From Apostichopus leukothele (taxonomy: Eukaryota; Echinodermata; Holothuroidea; Aspidochirotida; Stichopodidae): 23,334 nucleotides of DNA. The notes beneath the pieces are model-generated. The model was not told where the DNA came from and made no database searches. It saw only the letters and a list, made by a program, of their open reading frames with translations. Shown piece after piece: positions 1 to 12,853 of this stretch (the first letter of the stretch is position 1; the number at the start of each line of letters is the position of its first letter). The DNA is taken from NCBI GenBank assembly GCA_010014835.2, contig JAAAKB020000011.1, positions 785,481 through 808,814 of the forward strand, in the 5' to 3' direction. The translations under genes were made by a program, and so were the position numbers.

Positions 1-238
1 ATTCCACGAAACGAATTCCTATTTCAATAGAACGGCTCACGAATCTTGGATAACGAAAACACGAACCCAATGAACTTGATGTAGCGTATGTATCATAAGT
101 AAGGTCAACATGTGATCCAATCATTAAAATTAAAGTTAGTGGGCGTTTGGAAGGAAACCCAGTATCTAGACTAAATTAAGTGTCACAGGTCAATCAACAG
201 CAAAACTTAATCTGTTCAGCTTAAGCACCATATTTCAG

Positions 239-374
239 TGACGTCAATGAACTCATTCATGTTTTAACATTTTATGACCTATTGACCTTATCATTCTTCT
301 GATTCAGTGTATGTCTTCCAATTTCCAAGCGATGGTCATTATTGATACTGACGTCACGAGCAATCTGATTGGCT
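239..374. promoter_or_regulatory. Paired CRE palindromes with a CCAAT box
   Basis: TGACGTCA occurs at 239-246 and again at 349-356. An inverted CCAAT box (GATTGG, 367-372) lies 10 bp after the second copy. This combination is typical of promoters that bind CREB/ATF and NF-Y factors. No gene start is visible next to it, so a promoter role is inference; the target could lie beyond the left edge. Confidence 0.25.
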
Positions 375-954
375 GAAAACTCCGTAACTGTAAACCTGTT
401 TGGGGAAAAGATCGCGGCCTGGGTAGGCTTTTACCATATGTCTGGTCAAAGATTTGATTTAACCTATAGCTTAATGACCTTTGATAAGTGTAAACGAAAC
501 TGCCGTCATTTCTTCCATGAAACATGCAACAGAGACCTCCATCTTCATAAGACAAAAGGAATACATGAAAGGGACATTAATTATCGATCCCAAATTGTAT
601 TTAGCATAGAGAGACATAGTAAGCAAAGATATAAGTGCATTTGGGGTTAATTCGGGTGACCTTTGTAAAGCATACGGCTGTACGGTGCCCACCATGTTAG
701 TTTTAGTGATCACCTAGTACATGCATTTGGTTGTTATCAATCACTATCTGTCTTCAATTTAGTCAATTAAAGGAAACTACTTTTAGTACGGACACAGAGC
801 TGCTCCCGCGGCAGCAATGTTTTACACGTCTACTGAAAGGTGCATGTCCAGTCAATTTCACTGAACTGCTATTGCGCCACCATTCAAAAGAATTTCAACG
901 GTTTTCATATAGAATGGTTTGTCTATTCCTAATTGTAACTAGGCGCGGACCCAG

Positions 955-1071
955 GGAAGTGGAAAGTGGGGAATGGGAGTGGGGAATGGGAGAGTGGGAG
1001 TGGGAGGGAGTGTGGGAGGGAGTGGTAGGGTGTGGAAGGGAGTGGGAGGGTGTGGGGAGGGAGTGGGGTAG
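955..1071. repeat. G-rich minisatellite (GGGAGTG/GGGAATGG words)
   Basis: The plus strand is a run of variants of GGGAGTGGGG, GGGAGGGAGTG and GGGTGTGG with almost no C. Several groups of three or more G lie close together, so the plus strand could fold into G-quadruplexes. The ORFs across it simply translate the repeat (Trp-Glu-Gly words) and are not genes. Confidence 0.7.
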
Positions 1072-1602
1072 GAATTGTATAACATGTTCGATATTTAAGA
1101 GAAAGTTTCATTCATGAGCTTTCGCTTGTTCGATATAGACTTTTAATCATTTCGCACTTTTAAATTTATATGTGAAAGTTCTTATATACAACCAAAACAA
1201 AGTCGTGTTTTTCTATAACTGTAAACAATAGTGTATGGGTGGATCAATAAATCTATCAAAGTAGCATCAATGGTGCAGTTGGGGCTTGGGTTCTCTTTCA
1301 TATAACAAGAAACTAGGGGGACTCGTAATAAGTACAATTTTCTTAACCCATCCATCGCCCTATCACTACACTCCACCATCCACCCACCTGATAACTCACG
1401 GTCTCTCACATCCCACACCACTTACGACGATGGCGCTTCCTCTCTTAACCTATCACCTTATTTAGTAAAAAAAAAAATATACTCACTAAAAAGCCTTGAA
1501 TTGCCTTATTTCCAACCAGGAAAAGGAAAAAAAAAGGAAAAAGAGGAAATAGATTTATGTTGTACCGCCAACTCTTCAAAATCATTCAGTTACCACCAAG
1601 GC

Positions 1603-1608
1603 TTTAAT
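1603..1608 (-). promoter_or_regulatory. Candidate actin poly(A) signal (ATTAAA)
   Basis: On the minus strand ATTAAA lies 125 bp after the actin stop codon and is followed by GT-rich sequence (TTGGTGGTAACTG), as expected of a cleavage site. I found no canonical AATAAA on this strand nearby. It is a plausible choice, not a proven one. Confidence 0.3.
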
Positions 1609-1732
1609 TTCCCTAGCACGTTATATATGTTTAACGGTTATGTCAGGTGCTTGTGTGGGTCAGGAAAATATATTTCTTGTGTATTCCGATTTTTAGAGTA
1701 TTTTTGCAGAAAGCGTCAGAAACAGAAATTAC

Positions 1733-4455
<2,723 letters not shown>

Positions 4456-4480
4456 CTAAGACTGCATCAACTTACATATG

Positions 4481-4913
4481 CAGGGATGTGCCCACGCTGG
4501 GCGGCACTCGGCGGCCCCGCCCAGCACTAAAAATTACCGCCCAGCACTGTCTTAAAAATCGTGAATCCCGCCCAGCACTATTATCATCTAAAGTCCCGAC
4601 ATTCCTAACATTATATTCAACATAAATTGTGCCACATGTATCCTCGTTTACCCCCATTTGTCAAATTCATGTAAACACAGGTGCGGAGATATCGAGTAGG
4701 CCTGGCTTTAATCTGCAGCATGCAGTATCACACTACACTAGCTCTGTATACAACTTGCGCTTGTGCACCACATAAGTAAAAAGCTACACAAGTGCCAGCA
4801 TTTGGCATCTGAGCACCTTCAAAAATCGAATAATGTCACCCCTCCCCTTAGACCCCTCCCCCAGGTCGGCGATCAGTATACCCGGCACTCAGGAAATCCT
4901 GGGCACATCCCTG
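4481..4913. mobile_element. hAT-like non-autonomous transposon (MITE), 433 bp
   Basis: The ends are a perfect 14-bp inverted repeat: CAGGGATGTGCCCA at 4481-4494 and its complement TGGGCACATCCCTG at 4900-4913. Starting with CAGGG is typical of hAT transposons. The interior has no transposase-like ORF. Near the left end the word CCGCCCAGCACT occurs three times (4517, 4537 and 4568), a subterminal repeat arrangement also common in hAT elements. I do not see a convincing 8-bp target duplication (flanks TACATATG and CTTATGTC), so the insertion may be old or rearranged. It lies between ARP3 exon 7 and the actin start. Confidence 0.65.
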
Positions 4914-5011
4914 CTTATGTCATAATTCGCAGAATAATATGTTACAATCAAATTTGTTGGAATTGACTTTTGGTTTGGGAATAGACACAACAGTCCTTGA
5001 TTTGGACGAAC

Positions 5012-8000
5012 CTTGATGGCCTTGGCCGTTTCCAGCGACTGTTCTGGTGGAATGCCCAGTTCCCTCTCTCTTAGGAGTTGTTGGATGAAATACGTAATGT
5101 CCCGTCCAGCAATGGGTATGTGCTTGATACAGCTTCCGATAACGTAGCCCTCCGCCTGTGAAGGACAGACAAAAGAGTCATTGTTAGAAGAGGAGGACAA
5201 GATTAATACATCGACAAAAAGTAGGACATAATTCTAAACGGGAGAAAAGTTTACTACTACCAATATCATTTGAAGAGAAAACTATATTTGCAAGGCTGTC
5301 TTGAGGTCGTCATTATCATGTAATAAAAATTTCCAAAAAATGATTAGGTTAGGTCAAAAGTTTTAAAAAAGGTGTATAAACTATTAAGCTTTAAATGAAA
5401 CAGCAGATTTTAAACATTGAACTTTCCAATGGTTAAGTTTGTACCCTCTTATCCCCCCCCAAAAAATTTAAAAACAAACTGTATTAAAGCTAGTGTCTTT
5501 ATAAATACTGTGTGGTGGTACTCTTACCACTGGAATAACGTGCGTGACACCATCCCCACTGTCAATCACAGTGCCAGTCAGTGTCCTCTCTCCTTGTTGA
5601 CGAGATGTCCAAGAGGCGGCCAGAGCGAGTACAGCCTGGCAAAGAAAATATCGCAAAGGCAAAAATAAAAAGAAAGAAACAAACCCAAACCTTCTGGTTA
5701 ACACTTTCTGATGCGGTTAATTACAAATGCAAGCAGGGAAATCAATGTTGGTTTGTAGTCATTTTACAATGAGTGACAGATTGTGTGTGGTCCACTGAAC
5801 CATTACACACGACAAGACATGACTTATGATAACATTTCGTTTTAACTCTGGACTTGTGATAATCGTGACATTACTTCGAGAAAGTTCCATTCCTCAACAA
5901 GTTTCTGTTCAGACAACCGTAATCAGTTTTGGCAGTTTCCAGAGGACGACTAGTTTTTTTACATTAAATTTCAGATCAAATTTAAGTAAAGTCCCCCAAA
6001 CAAGTAAAATAATAAATTGGGTATCCCCTTACATCACTTTGCAGATACTAAACTAAAACAACACTAATGTTAGGCCTATGTACAATACTACTGGCCCAAA
6101 GATGGTGTCCTTATCACCAATCCTACACATCTCTCCTATAATGCTAATATTGGTGTTCTATTCACCAATCCTACACATCTCTCCTACAATGTGACATATA
6201 GGTGTTCTAATCACCAAATCCTACACATCTCTCCTACAATGTACATATAGGTGTTCTATTCACCAATCCTACACATCTCTCCTACAGTGTACATATTGGT
6301 GTTTCATTCACTGATCCTACACATCTCTCCTACAATGCACATATTGGTGTTCTATACACCAATCCTTCACATCTCTCCTACAAAATACATATTGGTGTTC
6401 TATTCACCAATCCTTTACATCTCTCCTACAATGTGACATATAGGTGTTCTATTCACCAATCCTACACTTCTCTCCTACAATGTACATATTGGTGTTCTAT
6501 TCACCAATCCTACACACCTATCCTACAATGTGACATCCTATCCTACAGTGTTCTATTCACCAATCCTACACATCTCTCCTACAATGTACATATTGGTCAT
6601 TCCTTGTTATTTTGCTCTTCATAAAACCTACAAGTAAGACCCGGTCGTCAAAGGGACAACCAACAAAGAAGCCTTGAAGATTTTGTTTAAATTATTGTTT
6701 GAATAAAAAGTGAATGTGGACATTCGAATCACAACTTGGTGGCATATGGATTTCTGCCAAAAAGACAAATATCACACAGGAGGTTAAGCTGAAAGTACAG
6801 CTTTAATGACGTCCACAACCAAGGCAAAGGTTTGTAACTTATAACACATCATTGTTATTCATGTACCTGTACTGCAATATATAGACCTGGCACATTGAAA
6901 GATTCAAACATTATTTCGGCTAAGTATTCTCTGTTCTCAGGAGTATTCAGTGGGGGTTCCGTCTGAGGAAGAAAAATGATATAAATTTTGTATTATTATT
7001 CTTGTTATCGTTTTTAACAGAGCCCCATCAAAATGCCATGTGTGACATTTTGTTTTCCTCCAAACATTGATTATGAAAATACCTGGCACCATCATATTCA
7101 AATTGCTTCTTCCATTTTAATTTCATACTACTTATGTATTGTTTTTTTCATGAAGTTTAGATAAACTACTGCTGCATATTAAGCTAGCCATCAGGAAACA
7201 CAAATCTGAACCTAAAGAGAGATTAACCTGAAACCTGAAAAAAATTCCTCAAACTAACAGAGTAAGTAAAACCACACAGTTATCTTTTGGACCATGTAAA
7301 AGAATCGTTACTACAAATGTTTACTTAGCGCTGTGTTGCTGTAGGTATTCTTCCTAAACTAGTACAGTAATATCATACAGGAACAGTCCCCCTGACAGAA
7401 GTCTGAGAAGGGAGCCAGGGAAGGGGGGGTGGGGCAGAGTCACAACATCAATCAGTGGAGTCTAAATTGTCATCCCTGGTGGTACAATGTCTACGTGGAA
7501 CTCACTAAGTACAATCACCCCCTCCCCATCCCCTCCCCACACCTTGATGTCAAGGCCCTTAATAATACATATGTAATGTAATACCTAGTTATACACATTC
7601 TTTAAAACATTACGTTATGTTATGTAAAAAATCATTGTTATGTTGTGTGTTCCTGTTTGAATCAGCCTGCTGAAAGGAATGAAGGAAAGAAAAAAAAGTC
7701 TTTTATCAGACAATTTTTTTTCTTTTCTCAAAAAATAAGAAGACAATGTTATGCTTTAAACTTTTTACCAGCAGAAAGTAATGATCTTCTGGTTCTGCTC
7801 TTAAGTACTTGAAGATGACTTGTTCAAGAAAACGTTCCATAAGGTCCCAGTCCTCGATGATGCCATGCCTGACAGGATACTATGAAGAAAACAAGAATAA
7901 GTTATGAATATTAATTGCGTTTTCACTCATAAATTCATATATCTTCAAGAAAGCAATAAAAACAGGTGTGTAGCTTTTAATGTGGCATTACAAATAGAAG

Positions 8001-9993
8001 AAGAAGAAGACATTACATGACATTATCATGCAGAAAACAATATTCCTTGGGATCAGTTCTGTTAAGGTACAAATTTTCAAATTACTTGCATTACCATAAA
8101 CTGCTTTTTGCCAAAACATTGTCAAGGAGGAAGTTTGACACCAAAAATTAAAAATTAATTAAATTATTATTATAAAATTTACGACATTATTCTCTAACTT
8201 ACTATATTTGACCACATAAAACTTGAAACAATGCAGTAGATTAACTTTGAAGAAATGTAGACCCTCTTGATATTCATGACAAGGAATTTAATAAGTGATT
8301 GCTACCACTCGTTCAGATTTAGGACGAGAGTCGTTCTGAAAATATCACTCTGTTACATGAGAGATGTAATATGTGAATGGGTGAATGTGTACTCACTTTA
8401 CAGGCATAGTTTGGTTTGTCTATGGCCTCATCTCCAATAAAGAAATCTAAATCATCCACACCCTTTCCTAACCTCCTCTGACTCCTATCTCCAACTTGAG
8501 CAGACTCTTTGATTGCGATCGCTGCAATGGGGGGAGGGGGAATAATTGAAATTTATTGATGAGAGCAAAAGAAATAAAAATAATATGCATGATAAAAATA
8601 GCTCAATGAACCTCTTTTAACTCAGAGCTTTTGTGTTGCTATACACTCACTAATTTGACAAAACAATCACAGAAATGAAAATTATCAATAGTACAGTAGA
8701 CTTTCAACAGCTTTTGACGTTATTTCATTGTAGGGATGGTCATCTGAGCTAGCTCTATAAAGTGTTGTTTCTTTTTATCTACATGACAAATGTGAAAATT
8801 GTTATTTTCCCTAAGCCCCAAAAAGCTAACAAAATATCACTTAACTATTGAGGTGCTAAGACTTGGATCAGAAAAAAAATATAGTGAATGGGAAGGATGC
8901 ACATTTGAAGAACCTGAAAGCTTTACTGTCTCCTAGTTGATATTACCACACACACTCACACACTCACACACACACACATGTAACTAATGTCATGGGTAAC
9001 ACCATCAAAGAGGTCATAGTTTTCAAATACTTGAATCAAGAAAAAAAAAACTGTTTAGTTTCCTCACCTGATGGAATAATGAACTGTGGCTCTGTGTTCC
9101 CTGCAAACCCTAATTTTGTGTACCTGAAAGAAAATTAAAAAAGTGATTTACATTAACATTATACAATATATAGCCTAGCAGATTTTTCCATCATTCCTGA
9201 AGCTTTGAAATAATTTCACAGTAGACAAAATGTTTGCGAGAAATTCTTCTCTAGTTCTCCCAGCTTGGGTTGTGAATGAATTCAATGGATTGCCTGAGTT
9301 GGCTGTCCTTTATTAAGTTTAAATGGCTTTACGAATGTTTGGACATTATTTTTTAAGAATGGCAATTAGGACTAAAGGTTACTGTTGTCAATGTCAGTAA
9401 TGAATATCACAGCTTCCTCTTAGTATGTAGGCGCAATGAGAATGACTTGACAGTGTTACATCAAAGGACTACCTTGATATGAACAAATCAATTTGTCTGG
9501 GACTAGGCCTAATCTAACTTAGACAATACAATACCTTAAGTTTTGGCTAGACTGTTTTGAAGTTTCCTAACGTTATACTAGGCTAGGACTCTAGGACTAG
9601 GAGGTTAGGCTTGTACTGACTATTGACTAAGTACTGTGGAGAGACTAGCTACACCTTCAGAGGGGTTGTCCAGAAATGAAACTAACGTTTATAGTCATAT
9701 TTTATATTCGAACAAGTCCATTTGACGAACAACTTTACAATGAAATCACTTTGGTAACGGGCGAATGGTGTTTGACTACATGTTTCTCCCGGAAGTAACT
9801 TACTGTCAGCATTGTGCAGACATTACACATATATCCTAGTGTTACGTCCTAACACTAGCTTCAAAATATAATTTCGTTCAGTGTATACGCCCCACACTTG
9901 CTACCTGCAACGACTACCTCACTATCAGAATCTTGTTGATAACTCTTACCCTGTTCCAGGATCTACAACACATGCGGGCATCCGACTCGCCAT
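5012..9993 (-). CDS. ACTR3: Actin-related protein 3 (ARP3), N-terminal half, seven exons
   Basis: ARP3 pairs with ARP2 in the Arp2/3 complex and forms the first subunits of a branch on an actin filament. Minus-strand exons are 9993-9950, 9123-9068, 8521-8397, 7879-7769, 6962-6867, 5635-5528 and 5155-5012, giving 228 residues that align without a gap to the first 228 of about 418 in human ARP3. Start [20 protein letters not shown]; then [35 protein letters not shown], the phosphate loop [12 protein letters not shown] and [20 protein letters not shown]. The start has A at -3 and G at +4. The C-terminal exons (from RYSYVCPDL in human) are not found to the left, where actin lies instead. The exon 7 donor AAG|GTTCGT is weak. 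Exons seen are intact, so this looks like a live gene whose end is outside the window, though truncation is possible. Confidence 0.95.
6104..6594. repeat. Minisatellite of about ten 47-49 bp units in ARP3 intron 5
   Basis: Each unit runs close to GGTGTTCTATTCACCAATCC, then TACACATCTCTCCTACAATG and TACATATT. About ten units follow one another directly; some differ by a one-base insertion (GTGACATATA in place of GTACATATT) and the ninth is rearranged with an extra CTATCCTACAG piece. The plus-strand ORFs here (Ser-Pro-Ile-Leu-His-Ile words) are translations of the repeat. It lies inside the 5636-6866 intron. Confidence 0.9.
7409..7541. repeat. G-rich and C-rich inverted tracts in ARP3 intron 4
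   Basis: A G-rich tract (GGGAGCCAGGGAAGGGGGGG, continuing to about 7437) is followed about 80 bp later by a C-rich tract (7517-7541). The two could pair as a stem with a long loop, or each could form other structures. Low-complexity origin is likely. Confidence 0.35.
8946..8979. repeat. CA microsatellite in ARP3 intron 2
   Basis: A run of CA dinucleotides interrupted three times by T (CACACTCACACACTCACACA and onward). It lies in the 8522-9067 intron. Confidence 0.85.
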
Positions 9994-10052
9994 TTTTATG
10001 CACACTTGGTAGATCTAGCAGGTTTTCTTGGACCTAAAATGCAATAGTTGTC
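9994..10052. promoter_or_regulatory. Short gap between ARP3 start and a divergent ORF
   Basis: Only 59 bp separate the ARP3 ATG (minus) from the ATG of the plus-strand ORF at 10053. ARP3 is broadly expressed, and such genes often have shared, TATA-less two-way promoters. No TATA box is seen. The true transcription starts may lie outside this interval, so the promoter call is inference. Confidence 0.3.
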
Positions 10053-10265
10053 ATGAAGATCTTGACTTTCCTGATCACTCGCGGAAGTGGCTGTAACTCA
10101 TCTATAGAGATTCTTCTACGACTACGAGCCGACAGTTTTTGTGAGGGCGTCGTTCCAAATGATCAAAATCCGAGATCCTGTCCTAGCAGTCACCAAGCAC
10201 TGCTGTACCGTATAGAGCTGACGAAAGAACAAGAGAGACATTTCCGTTTGAAGAAGGTAGATTAG
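10053..10265 (+). CDS. Hypothetical divergent ORF or first exon next to ARP3
   Basis: A 70-codon ORF starting MKILTFLITRGSGCNSSIE and ending in a charged segment, ELTKEQERHFRLKKVD. I do not recognise a family. The sequence AAGAAG|GTAGAT at 10256/10257 could be a splice donor, in which case the last two codons and stop would be intronic and the gene would continue toward or beyond the N gap. The charged C-terminal part looks more protein-like than the first 30 residues. Position, directly divergent from a housekeeping gene, favours a real first exon, but chance is not excluded. Confidence 0.3.
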   Translation: MKILTFLITRGSGCNSSIEILLRLRADSFCEGVVPNDQNPRSCPSSHQALLYRIELTKEQERHFRLKKVD

Positions 10266-10550
10266 AAAATTATTGAGGTTGGGAGGATGAATATAGCGTG
10301 CGCACATTCAAAGGTGTGCGTGTGGGTGGAGGGGGGTGTCAAATTTCTCCCGACTGTTGTAGGTATGGGCTTTGCGGAATGACCAGATGCGAATCAAGTA
10401 TTTGATAACTGGAGGGGGTTCTGCCCTAGCTATAGGGTCACTGAAGCGGATTCCCTTGACGGTTGGTCTGGTGGTCCTCTCTCAGAAAAAAATCGGCATA
10501 TGATGCATAAATTGATATCTATATAAATAGCTCTAAACGCAAGGATATGC

Positions 10551-10650
10551 NNNNNNNNNNNNNNNNNNNNNNNNNNNNNNNNNNNNNNNNNNNNNNNNNN
10601 NNNNNNNNNNNNNNNNNNNNNNNNNNNNNNNNNNNNNNNNNNNNNNNNNN
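10551..10650. other. Assembly gap, 100 N
   Basis: Exactly 100 N, the usual placeholder for a gap of unknown size. G-runs begin at once on its right side (10651-10683) and again at about 10807-10826, which probably caused the break. Linkage of the actin/ARP3 half to the CDK5 half rests on scaffolding. Confidence 0.97.
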
Positions 10651-10826
10651 GGTGAGGGGGGGGGGGGAGGTGGGGGGGGGGGCTCGGTGCAAAATGATAG
10701 GATAATATATAAGACGTAGTTGGTTGATATGATTGAGAATTCCCGTCAATTACAGATTAAAGTCAATTTTCGTCCAATTTACTTTTTTTTGCAAACCAAT
10801 GTCATTGGGGGGGGGGAGGGGGGGCA
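10651..10826. repeat. G-homopolymer tracts next to the gap
   Basis: Long runs of G with few interruptions at 10651-10683 and about 10807-10826. These are low-complexity and prone to sequencing error; length should not be trusted. Confidence 0.8.
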
Positions 10827-11049
10827 AGTGGAGGGCAAGATATTGTGGCACCTGCCCCTCCCCGCTGGGTAAACTCATTCACATAACACTGTCGAAAAAA
10901 TATCATACCATACTCTATCCAACACGAAGCAAATATATTCTGGGGGGAAATTATTTCATTTTATTTTAGTCTATTTTTATTTTACTATGTTTTAGTCTAT
11001 CTCGTTTAAGTCTAATTTAGTCTATTCTATAACATGTTTAACTTCTCAA

Positions 11050-12100
11050 ATTAATTCTCATTATATCGAGAGCATATGACGATGTGAAGTATTTTTGCAT
11101 GTACAAGGCACAGCCCACAAGGCGTGGCAACGCCATCAGCATACCAAATAAAGGAAATTTGGGAAAGTAGATGCATGTCCGGCCACTAGGAAGATCCGAA
11201 GAAGGAAAAGGACATTCTGAATAAATCAAGAGTGTATGTGGATATCGAGCAGTGTTTTGTATTGAGCGTTGCTAACATGTCAACACTGTATATTACATAT
11301 GATACCACGCTGACCTGAAAATGGAATAGGCTGGAAGAGAACATACATATTAATTTATATTACTTCATAGAACTCTCATAAAAGAAACATTCTCAATAAA
11401 TCGAGGGCGTCATGTGGATGGCGACTGAGCAGTGGTTTTTTACATGTTGAACCGAATGCTAACGCTATAAACCAGCGAACCAAGGTACGTTATTTGAATA
11501 AAGTCTTCGTTTCCGGGTCTTCGTTTGGGAGATTGCCCAATTATGGCAATCTCTAAAAGGAAGACCCGGAAATAAATCAACCAACAGCCTTGACAATGGT
11601 ATTCAGCGTTGCCATGTCAATACTGTAGAGTATATGATACTACCCTGACCTGACAATATAGACAAGTACGGAAGAGATGAATGTACATACTTTATTCATA
11701 TTATTTAATAGAACTCTCATTAAGAGAGACATTCTGAATAAATCGAGGTTGTATTTGGATGTCGTACAGTTTTATTACATCTACAAAGACGATAAGTGAA
11801 TGTTATAACGCTATCGGAATACCAAAGTCATATATCTGAGAAAGTCTTCGGTTTCCGGATCTTCGTTTTAAGAGATTGCTCTTTTAGGCTATGGCAACCT
11901 CTAAAAGGAAGACCCGAAAAAGGAAGAGCCGGAAGTAAATCAACCGAAGGCGTTGTGAATATATGTAGTGTGCCGTAAAAGAGACATTTGAGAAAGTTTT
12001 CGTTTTCCGGGTGTTCGTTTTGGAGGTCTTCTGTTTGGAGATTTCCAAGTCTTCCTTCTTCGGTCTTCGTTGGAGGTCTTCCTTTTGGACCCACCGACAA
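11050..12100. repeat. Tandem repeat of about 342 bp with an internal hairpin, four units
   Basis: Related units begin at about 11049 (AATTCTCATTATATCGAGAG), 11212 (ACATTCTGAATAAATC), 11387 (ACATTCTCAATAAATCGAGG) and 11729 (ACATTCTGAATAAATCGAGG). The third is the full 342-bp form: head, hairpin, then a tail with GCGTTGCCATGTCAATACTG. The first keeps the head and a short trace of the hairpin but no tail. The second keeps a short head and the tail but no hairpin. The fourth keeps the head and hairpin and then runs into an array of GTCTTCGTTTTGGAG-like words from 11995 to about 12090. Overlapping ORFs on both strands translate this repeat and have no known domain. Confidence 0.75.
11511..11571. 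repeat. Hairpin inside the 342-bp unit
   Basis: Arms of 27 bases, TTCCGGGTCTTC...GAGATTGCC (11511-11537) and GGCAATCTC...GAAGACCCGGAA (11545-11571), pair at 24 of 27 positions around a 7-base loop. A diverged copy of the same hairpin is present at 11852-11919 in the next unit. Confidence 0.8.
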
Positions 12101-12284
12101 GACATGTAAATGTATAAGAAACACTTGGAAGGAAAGTATGACACAACGACATTCTAACACGAAAATAACAAGTAAAATAGTTCAACTCAATTTTAATCAA
12201 TCGTCAATCCACATCTCAAGACTAATGTATCAAAGCACATCCATTCTTTATTTTCGGCGTTAACATGTTTACGAAGTTTCCTAA

Positions 12285-12790
12285 TTTGACCCTTTGAACT
12301 CAATGGACCTTTGACCTCAAGAAATAACAACAGTTCTTGTATGTGTCCACTACAGTGCATTCACATATAATGTATGGATTTCATAGAAGCTTTACTGAAG
12401 TTATGGTGATTATGTTTTCAGTCTTCCATCGACCTCAAATGACCTTTTATCTCCACAGAAAACAATAATTTCTTGTATTCATTGTGGTACTATCCACATA
12501 CGTACTTCAAAATATGTTATTGGAGGTCAATAGAGGTGAAAATCTGAAAAGGAAAGTACACCTAAATTCTGCATTGGTATGATATGAACTAACAATATGA
12601 GTCTCATAGTCTACATATGCTGAAACTGCTGTTTTCATGTTTTCAACCTTTGACCCTATGACATTTTAAGTCAAGGCAGCACTATATCCCATGTCAAGGC
12701 AAACACCCACCAAGTTTGAAGTCCATTGACCTTATGACTAAGGAATTGATTTTTTTGGTTCAGAAACATTTCTATGCAAACTTGACTAAT
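12285..12790. repeat. Diverged interspersed repeats with TTTGACC / TGACCTCA words
   Basis: Phrases such as GGACCTTTGACCTCAAGAAA, CATCGACCTCAAATGACC, TTTGACCCTATGACATTTT and CACCCACCAAGTTTGAAGTC recall the repeat family seen again in the CDK5 intron at 19440-19635. No coding content is visible. Family boundaries cannot be drawn by eye. Confidence 0.4.
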
Positions 12791-12853
12791 AATGGCTACG
12801 TGTCTGCTAAGAAATAATGTACTTAAACCCTTAGTGATGTAATTGGGTACCTT

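Larger units (their letters stand above)
1..1732. other. Intergenic DNA downstream of actin
   Basis: I see no conserved exon on either strand; in particular I looked for the missing ARP3 C-terminal exons (residues 229 to 418) on the minus strand and found nothing resembling them. The stretch holds two TGACGTCA palindromes, a G-rich repeat array and, near its right end, the likely actin 3' untranslated region. Short ORFs here have no recognisable motif and look like chance. Confidence 0.6.

Noticed and set aside
731-1117. 128-codon plus-strand ORF and 60-codon minus-strand ORF
   Set aside because: Their length comes from the G-rich array; no domain or splice context.
5333-5502. CArG-like CCAAAAAATG and TATAAA on the minus strand as an actin promoter
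   Set aside because: The CArG match is imperfect, the two sites are in an unhelpful order, and they lie inside ARP3 intron 6 without other support.
6104-6594. CRISPR-like array
   Set aside because: The 47-49 bp units abut directly with no unique spacers, and the setting is an animal intron.
6251-6624. Plus-strand ORFs of about 60 codons
   Set aside because: They translate the minisatellite and change frame with unit length; not genes.
11828-12263. Overlapping basic ORFs on both strands
   Set aside because: They follow the repeated GTCTTC/GAAGAC words in every frame, which points to repeat DNA rather than a protein.
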